Both the position numbers and the translations under genes were made by a program. This document shows positions 56,514-64,000 of a DNA stretch of 64,000 bases, piece by piece. Within the stretch, counting starts at the first letter, position 1, and each line of letters opens with the position of its first letter. Below the pieces are notes generated by a model. It was not told the DNA's origin. It saw nothing but the letters and a program-made list of their open reading frames with translations, and ran no database searches. The stretch comes from Marasmius tenuissimus (taxonomy: Eukaryota > Basidiomycota > Agaricomycetes > Agaricales > Marasmiaceae): contig JAQOTA010000046.1 in the NCBI GenBank assembly GCA_029532415.1, positions 434,001 to 498,000 on the forward strand. Direction: 5' to 3'.

Positions 56514-56556
56514 GAGAGGTAGCCCATTCCCCCAATTCACTCAACTCCCAGCAGAC

Positions 56557-58413
56557 ATGGAGTTTTTTACCCCGGAGATGGCAGTGATCTCGTGAGTCAA
56601 CCCACTTGAATCTTTCTAGTTGCGGGCATTGATTCTATATACTTGTAGCAACAAACTATGGGCTGTGACTTCAGCTGTCGGCGCAGGGGTTTGCTTCATC
56701 GTCCTTGTGGTTACGGCTTTAGTCTGGGCTCACCCTCGATCTCGCGTTCATCTGGACCGCGTCAGTTTTCGGGTCGTGGTCTGGGTCGTGTCCGCCAAGT
56801 AAGGTCTCTTCGAGTTCATACCCCATATTTCTCACCGACACTCCTTGCAGCATGCTCTTTGGAATTGCCAGTGCTGTCGGGGGTACCCGTACCGGACCCG
56901 GATTCATTTGCGGGTTCTCGATCTTCATACTTCAGGTATGTGCCCATAAGCAAGAACAGGAACTAAATGTGCTTAGGATTTTTGTTGCAGCTAACCCTCC
57001 AATTCTCGGGATTTCTTCTATTCAGCATTGCGCTCAACCTCCAGTAAGTGATTCCTTTTCATCGAGTCGTCGATCTATACTAATATCGTGTCTAGGCTTG
57101 TCGTTGTCCATGGAATGAATGGAAGGCGTTTGGAGAAGTATTATTTGATTGGTTCTGCTGTGCTTGCCTGCGCTTTGGTCATCCCACCTTACGCCGCGCA
57201 CCAGTATGGCTGGGATCCCCTAGAGAAGGACTGCTGGTACACCAATCACAATAGAGGAGAACGTATAGCATGGCAGGTGAGTCTCGACTTACATTAACAT
57301 ATTCTTTTCTAGTAATGACCCTTAGACAGGTCGGAACCCAAGTTGCATGGACATTCCTTACGGTAGTCGGAGAGCTTATCTGCTCGGTAGTCGTTCTCGT
57401 CTTTTTGCTAAGACACAATGTAAGTCTACACATCCACGTTTTTGCACCATACTGAATATGTCACAAAACAGCTGAAATTTCGACGAGTGTTTACTCCAAC
57501 GACCACTTCGACAATTCAGGGCTCACACACAACTCGTAGTACCGCCCCAAGAGTTATCAAAGCAACGAGGTACAAGTCAATCATTATCCGCGTGGGTGCG
57601 TACGTTCTCGAGCGAGGTTCTACCTCCAACGTTCGTTGATGCAGCCACGTCAACAGCACTGTATCCGTTGGCCTCTTGTCTTGTGAATCTTCTGAGCATT
57701 GCAACCGTCCTCCATTCAACCATTTCGAATGGGATACACGACACCACGGTGAGCTCCGCGCGCTCCCATAACCCCGACCCTTACTGACGTTCAACAAAGG
57801 ACTACAACGTCTTACTTCTCAGTATGTGATCTCACCAGAATATTACCTATTGAGCTTATACTTACTTTGACTGTTCAGGTGACTTTCTGTACGGCGGACG
57901 CGCTATCGTGTACGGGCTTTTAGCTGCTACCGATCCGGTACGCCAGGTCTCTTTTGACAAAGCCAGCTTTCTTCATCATTGTCCTCCTCATTCTAGGCGC
58001 TCATCCGTGGTGTCAAAACGTTTGTCCAAGTCTCCCTCGGTCGGGGATCCTTCGGATCCATCACAAGCAGCAAAGACCCCGCGAGTGTCGGTTCTTCAAA
58101 TGCTAACGGGGTAGTAGTCCATATCGAACTTTCATCATTCCAGTCTCCTCCGGGTCCTCCCCCACCCCCTGAGCACAGAGACTCTAAAGTTGATCCAACG
58201 GACAGTTCTGATGCTACACTGAAACAAGATGTCGAAGGTCCTACGCTAAGCACCCATGACATTCATAACATTCATCCCAATCGCTACGCCGAAGGACCGG
58301 AGAATTTTCAGTCAAGCTTCGTTCCCTCTTCTCTTCACGTTGCTGAAGAGCAGAGGAGGAGAAGGTCCAGAAGGGAGATGGTGGAAGAGGACTCGTTTGG
58401 AAAGGAGCTCTGA
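56557..58413 (+). CDS. seven-TM GPCR, cAMP receptor-like type, intact
   Basis: About nine exons with short introns. Start MEFFTPEMAVIS, then TM-like runs: LWAVTSAVGAGVCFIVLVVT; FRVVVWVVSANMLFGIASAV; GFICGFSIFILQLTLQFSGF then LLFSIALNLQLVVVHG; KYYLIGSAVLACALVIPPY; VAWTFLTVVGELICSVVVLV; ALYPLASCLVNLLSIATVL; and a last span before VYGLLAATDPALI. An extracellular loop has DPLEKDCWYTN, and a conserved-type Cys lies in GFICGFS. The long hydrophilic C-tail has a poly-Pro stretch, many Ser and RRRRRSRREMVEEDS. The layout matches fungal receptors related to Dictyostelium cAMP receptors, which signal through heterotrimeric G proteins; the ligand is unknown. Confidence 0.8.
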
Positions 58414-59041
58414 AGCTCATGACTCTGGATTTTACTTTGTATAGCTTTGTATCCTCTTGGCTAGACTTCCGTATACGCGGAATTGCAAACACACGCACGC
58501 GGCAACGTGCAATTTTCTTTCGCGTCTCTTCCCCAGTTGTGTCACGATTAGGTCCACTTTGAGAGCCTCCGATTATGGCACTGTCATATTGGTTCACAAA
58601 CAGCGGAGCGAACTGTCCCTCCATCACCACAGCTCTGCATCGCAACAAAGGCCATCATTTCATCATTGTACAAGCATTGTCCCCGAGTTGATCTTCGAGA
58701 CCAAATTCTTCCAGAAACTTCTATATCACTATATCACTGAACCGGTCAAAGATTGTCGTCTAGCCACTGATATAGCTTGTAAGACGTGCAGCAAACTGGC
58801 TACGATCAAGAGCTTAGGCAGTGTACCTGAATAATCACAGGCTCCCTTACATTGATCTTCTCCCGAATCTTATTTTAGGATTGATCCCAAAGTCCCGCGT
58901 ACCAGAGAACTCATACAGGGCTTTGAATAAGTTCGCACGATCCTCGTCGCAGCACCACGTACATTCATACGTAGATAGATCTCAAGCGCCCAAGGCTAGT
59001 TAAATTGTTCATGTCGTGAGTAATGAAACATCTGGTCTTTC
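58414..59041. other. convergent intergenic region, no gene
   Basis: Lies between the stops of the GPCR-like and dioxygenase genes. Only chance ORFs; no element or RNA gene seen. Confidence 0.5.
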
Positions 59042-60722
59042 CTAGTTGAAATGCTTGACCAAAACACCATGAATCGTCTCCTCTTCCACCCCTTGTTCCT
59101 GTCCAGCCGTGAGGTTGCTTCTCCCATACGCAGCGGTTAAACCCGTTCTCCATTGTTCCATTGTGGGTGCATCCTCTGGCTCGCAAAATTTCTTGATACC
59201 TTCCCTAGCTAATACCGGACTTTCCGCGTGAGGCTTCAATTTGACGTCGTCATTGGCCATGGCGAAATAGAACACTCCCAGACGAGGGGAGTTTCTCTGA
59301 TCTTCTGGAGGTTGAATGACGCGATGACGAGTTCCAGGGTAATAGCCTCCACATAAGAACTCGATCGCATGGCCTGCGTTGATCACCTATAGAATGGTGC
59401 GTGAATGTTCGCATGAAGGTACTCTCCAAGAATAATCTATGTCGTACCAATGCATTTTCCATATGCTTAACCCAGCGCCATTTCCCGTCCGGAGAGAGGA
59501 TTTGAAGACCACCTACTGGTTGCGACCATAGGATGGTGATAGATCCTATATCTGATCATGATGGAGGCCCGCGCATGAGAGACCGCCGGTGGAAAGTGAT
59601 CGAGCGCCAGAACGTACCTTTATGGCCTTTGAGCCACACTTGCTTGGTCTTCTCTTCCTCCTCATCAGATCGAGGATAGCTGATGGTCAATTTGTGTAAG
59701 GATGTATCCCGATAAGCCGCGGGAAATTGTCAACTTACTACTTCATGAACCTGACTATGGTAGTCGACCAAAATAATAATGAGCGCCTGTGACAGCTTGA
59801 AAATGGCTAGCACACTTACCGGACGATTCTCCCGGGGAATTGAAATCATGTTGCGCAACTAGAGTGTCTTCAGGTAGCTCCAAACCCAAAGCGAGGAGTC
59901 TAATCGTTCAGTACGAGTTTCAGGGCCATAAATATCCGTATACGTACTTGAGGACGGGAACGAGAATGTTGTTATGGTTGTGGTGAGCAAATCCTTGTAG
60001 CTCGTCCAGATAGGGACGAATTGCCTCTGGATGATCATGCCGGTGCACGTCTCGGTTGACTGAGAACATGGCCGCTCACCAATTGAGTTTAGTCAATCGG
60101 CGGAGAAACTTGTGGGACTCACTATTGTAATGTTCAATCTGGTCCCGGACACCGTTGTCGATTTTCTGTCGAGCCAGAAACTCAGCTCAGCATATTGAAC
60201 ACACGGCGAAGCACCTACCCAAGCTTGTTTTGGCTTGTAGCCTTCATAGACCGACTCCGATTTTCCGGTGAATAATTTTTTCTCTTCTGGACTAACGCCA
60301 TCAAAGGTGCGGTTCGCGATACTGAAGATTCGGTTTGTCTGGGAAAACTCATTGGAGCAAACAGCGGATGCTAATGAAATCAAAACCAAGTACCTGTGAC
60401 TGAGTGTACCCATGGTTAACAATATAGAAGAATCCTTGCTCGTGCATCGCATCAGAGACCTGGATTGCCAGCTCTTGACGACTTTCGGGAGTTGCAGCTT
60501 TGGAGAGGTCGATGATTGCTAGGTTGGCATATTCCACTGTTTCGGACCAGGAAAATCAGAATGATAAAGATAGTTTAGAGGCCGAACGATGGGCGTACGT
60601 TCTTGCTTTGAGGCCGGGGGGGAAACGTAAGGCGGGGGCTCATGGCTCACGGAGGAGTCTTTGGGCAGAGATGACTTCGACTCGTTATGCAAAGGTGAAG
60701 GCTCAGACGCAAGAACTGGCAT
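59042..60722 (-). CDS. 2-oxoglutarate/Fe(II) dioxygenase, isopenicillin-N-synthase-like, intact
   Basis: ATG 60722; the first exon (MPVLASEPSPLHNESKSS...SPPASKQE) joins in phase through intron 60599-60538 to LEYANLAIIDLSKAATPES. The DIOX_N region has QVSDAMHEQGFFYIVNHGYT. Middle exons give SPEEKKLFTGKSESVYEGYK, DQIEHYNINRDVHRHDHPEA and RPYLDELQGFAHHNHN. The catalytic half reads WLKGHKDIGSITILW (HxD; the Asp codon is split by an intron), GGLQILSPDGKWRWV, NAGHAIEFLCGGYYPGTRHR (distal His) and RNSPRLGVFYF (RxS that binds 2-oxoglutarate). All Fe and cosubstrate ligands are present, so it should be active; typical substrates are secondary metabolites. It stands alone, not in a visible metabolite cluster. 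Confidence 0.87.
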
Positions 60723-63147
60723 GTCGAAGGGACTATGATGGTGTAGGTCTTCGAGAATGAGGGGTTCTATTTATTGTTTCGAGAGTCCCGGGCTTCCGTG
60801 GGTTATATTACGCGCAGAGAAGTATTACCAGACGGAAGGAGGGAAAACCCGCACTTCTAGCTAGTGCGATTGGGTCCCTATTTCACGTGTGAACCAGGAC
60901 GGATATTAAAACGAAGGGTGGGTAAACAGATCTATGCTGAGGCTCATAGGACACGTGAACACGTCTCGGGACAGACGGTGTTTCCTACGTCGAAAGTGGT
61001 CAAATCGTAATGAATAACAGTGAGATGCGAACGGGTCCCTTTCTCGAAGGAAGACAGAGAAAAGATGGGAACAAATGACAGAAGTTCAATGCTAAGAGGG
61101 CTATTGTGTATGTGGGGCACGAGGGGCATGAGAACAAAGGGTGGGTGCGAATATAGAGCTTGGGGCGATGCAAAAGATGAGAAGATGAGAAGACGGGTGC
61201 ATAACGCAGTTGGTACCGCAGCGTCGGAGTTAGTAACAAACAGCTTGTATGGATGATGGTCAGATGGGAACGGGCGATAGGATGATATTATCAACCCCCT
61301 TGACAGCCCTTTTCGACGATCGCTATTTATCAGCCCCAATGACGTATCCGTCTGATCTGTCCTACGATTCAGCTGGGATTGACTCGGAGGATAGAAGGCA
61401 AGGTAACTGCACGCTAAGTAAGCCCACAGGTACGTTGAAAGTAGGTCCAAAGCAATCTCAAGGAGCCTCAGAGACAGCTCGGAGATTAGCTTCCGACATC
61501 AACATCCAGTTTCTGTTATAGTAAATCACACCGACTCTTGTGTACCATTCGGTCAAAATAACTCGTTCTTTGTTTGAAGGTCAGACGAGTACGTGACTTT
61601 GCAGATCAGGGCTGTCAAGGGGGCTGATAGATGGAATAATCCCGGGCGATAAATTTATGCAGGTGGCCACAAGACCCAACGAGGTCCCGATTTAGGGCTT
61701 ACAGTCGAGGTTCTATGGCCGGCAAGATTCTTGTCGCCCCACACATCACGGTGTAGGACCACGATAGGTAAATACGAGAGTCACAAGAAATGTACACGAT
61801 ACGCGACCTTCATGCGGTAGGGAATCAGCCGGTGAGGGATGAGAATGAAAGAAGTCTCGAAGGAATCGCGCGGGAGCATAAGATGAAGGTGATCTGAAAG
61901 ATGGGAACACGAATACACCGGGAGAAGATCTCGTTCGGTAAGTATGCGAATAGGACGACTCTCGGAAGATGATAATGAGCGGGTAAGTATAGGATTGGGT
62001 GACCACGAAGGGCGATAATCGAAAATGGGAAACGGATAGGAAGGAGATGGATGAGCCCAAAAGAACAATCTAAGTGAGTCAAAGGCATCAATAGCTAAAA
62101 AAAGAGCGCAACACGCTGTCCCCATTTGCAGCTCCTCGCTAAGACGAGCGCTGTGAATGCCAAGGGGCGCCCATAGCCCATGAATCATTGGGAGAACGTA
62201 CGAGCGACACAACTTTGCGATGACAGATGAAGAATGGAGAAGAACAGTCGCAGGCTATGTGACAGAGAGAAGCGAGGAAGGGGCAAGGAGTGGAACAAGC
62301 CAAGAGCAAGCGCAGTAAGTGTACGTGAGGAGACCTGACGATATCTGACAAGCTTGTGTGGAATACAGCAGCTGGAGGATGGTACCGGTAAAAGATTCAG
62401 AGGAACGAAGGCATATATATAGGCCACAGCCCAACCAGACTCAGGGAAGGGTGTATAGGGAAACAGGGGAGAAAGACAGGAATTGTGTCAAAATAGCCAT
62501 GATAGAATAAGCCGCCAGTACTCTTTCTTCGCTCCTCAATTCGCCTGATCGATCAGAAACCACGTGCTGTCATCGACCCAGGTGGAAGGTGCTCCTGTTA
62601 CGTGTGTTACATATACATCTCAAATGCCCAAGTTTACCGGATCGTTCTTTACGCCATACGCAGAAAGCTTCACCCCGGTAATCAGAAGAAGTCTATAAGT
62701 GGCGGAATCGCTATCCTAAACGTCTTTCGGCCGCTTTTCGTCCTTAGTTGACACTTTGAAACGAGCCTCTAGTGGTGCCTAAAGGACCAAATGTGATCCT
62801 ATCTCGGATAGATAGGTGGGCCCCGTTTATCATCTCCGAGGACAGCCATCGGCGGAAGCCCGCATCGTGGGTTGTGCTGAATGTACTTCTCCGAAGTCAA
62901 ATCTCATCTCTCGTTTTCTTGTGATTCGTCCCCATGATCGATCATTCGACGTCGCGAATGGAAGCTACGAGCGATACGAAGCACCTCTTGCCATTTCGGG
63001 GGAGAAAGCTCGACTGGCAGAGTAGCAGTCCTGGCTCAACGGTGAGCGAAATTGATTCTTTCAACCCAATCCTCCCACCTCCCACCCCCCCTAAAGCACA
63101 AGCCCAACTCAGATCACTCAGCCGTATTTATCACCTTCTATACCCCC
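60723..63147. other. long intergenic region with one MITE
   Basis: No recognisable gene; the ORFs are pyrimidine-rich chance frames. It includes the 61.3-61.6 kb MITE. The right part may hold the 3' UTR of the MYND gene and the 5' regulatory region of the dioxygenase. Confidence 0.45.
61291..61627. mobile_element. MITE family 3 with TA target duplication (337 bp)
   Basis: Ends TCAACCCCCTTGACAGCCCT (61291-61310) and its inverse with one mismatch (61608-61627) form 20-bp terminal inverted repeats. TA flanks both sides (61289-61290, 61628-61629). No coding capacity. Unrelated in sequence to MITE families 1 and 2. Confidence 0.78.
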
Positions 63148-64000
63148 TCAATCCACCGAAGTATACGGATCCTCCTCCTCCTCCTCTCTGAACCTCACAA
63201 TCTGAATCACCACATTCTTCAACCTCGGAAACCTCCCAACAAAAACATACCCTCCTTCCAGATCCAACACATCAATTAGGTCTCTCAAACGCCCTTTCTC
63301 TTCCTTGTTCGATATCCAATCGTCCAGAACGGAGTCCAAATCTGTGAGGGTGTACGGTTCAACAGAAAGGAGGTCGCTGGGGTCGAATGAAAAGTCGCGA
63401 AGGACGATGGAGGATTTAAGATTGCTGGGGTTCGGAGGGCTTTGAACGAAGTCATGAAATGCGACGGTGAAGTGGGTCGAATGGGTTGAGGCGTATGCTT
63501 CGATGATTTCACGGTAGTACTGACGGTCGAGGGTAGAGACCGGTCGAATGGCTAGAGATAGGGGCTGAGAGATCCTAAGATGATCATAAAAGAAAACATT
63601 TGAGCACGCACCTCGGTTTTGTTCCTGTAAGGACGAACAAGTATCTTTATGTTTGGCGTTCCAGTGGACGGTTCTACACTCTCGCGAACAGTACGTTTCG
63701 TTTTTACACCCCAAGCAGAGCAATCGCCTGTGTCCTGATATGCACGGGCACTGTAAACAAAGTCTATTACGCCTAAGTCCAAGGTCACGAAGATAAAACT
63801 TTTACCTTATCATTAGCGCACAAAAGAGACGGCACCTGTTTCGTCCGCTGTCGCATGCCCTGAAGCATCATACCCACCTTCCTACAATTATCCCAATACG
63901 GCCACCAACTAGGCTTTTCTCCAGTGTACCCATCACCATCCAGAACCGCATCATCAACCTTCCTCAATGACCTAACGAAGGCGCGTAGAACCGGAGGGTA
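63148..64000 (-). CDS. MYND zinc-finger protein, 3' part (5' end outside the window)
   Basis: Runs in from beyond 64000 (frame PVLRAFVRSLRKVDDAVLDG, then SWWPYWDNCRKVGMMLQGMR). An intron at about 63804-63750 joins LLCANDK in phase to CPCISGHRRLL and the MYND finger proper, CLGCKNETYCSREC..HWNAKHKDTC, with the C-C-C-C-C-C-H-C zinc ligands in order. A second intron (about 63611-63575) leads to ISQPLSLAIRPVSTLDRQYY and a C-terminal domain ending in EEEEEDP and a stop at 63148. MYND fingers bind proline-rich partner proteins; many fungal MYND proteins have no assigned role. The missing N-terminus prevents a better call. Confidence 0.8.

Noticed and set aside
60944..61450. 168-codon minus-strand ORF upstream of the dioxygenase
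   Set aside because: Pyrimidine-rich, overlaps the MITE at 61.3 kb, and has no recognisable motif; likely chance.

Overview
The window looks like nuclear DNA of a basidiomycete fungus, probably an Agaricomycete. Introns are short (about 45-60 nt, GT..AG). The protein families seen are typical of mushroom-forming fungi: F-box, MYND, SP-type MFS, cAMP-receptor-like GPCR, DUF6589, the 'integrase core domain' family, RecQ-like helicase copies and Tad-like LINEs. The organism call is inference from gene style; no marker gene fixes the species.

From 1 to about 43 kb the window is a transposon and pseudogene block. It contains decayed Gypsy fragments (1.6-2.3 and 14.0-14.5 kb), two LINE fragments (13.4-13.6 and 20.8-22.9 kb), an integrase-core gene, a RecQ-like helicase beside a DUF6589 gene, two transposase-like genes, a hAT remnant, several MITEs, and broken host-gene copies (transportin, ketol-acid reductoisomerase). 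The block contains two near-identical, apparently intact copies of a small GIY-YIG/MUG113-like gene, at 445-974 (+) and 33278-33810 (-), in inverted orientation. Each is preceded by a tandem array of about 150-bp units that each look like a mini-exon plus a mini-intron. A second, unrelated exon-intron-like array lies at 39.6-42.8 kb, with hairpins and two tRNA-like sequences. Three head-to-head gene pairs recur in the block (7.2-10.3, 16.4-20.8 and 25.3-32.0 kb). Each joins a nucleic-acid enzyme or transposase-like gene to a gene of unknown function.

From about 43 to 64 kb the window is ordinary gene space. It has a small cysteine-rich protein (43.1 kb), an intact F-box protein (44.0-45.8 kb), an unresolved coding-like stretch (46.6-52.9 kb), an MFS transporter (53.0-55.5 kb, -), a seven-TM GPCR-like receptor (56.6-58.4 kb, +), a 2-oxoglutarate/Fe(II) dioxygenase (59.0-60.7 kb, -) and the 3' part of a MYND zinc-finger gene that runs off the right edge. 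These genes show no operon-like or pathway relationship; transporter and receptor are divergent, receptor and oxygenase convergent.

All family calls come from reading translations against remembered family motifs. No database search was run. Exon boundaries were set by GT..AG signals, phase and family continuity.
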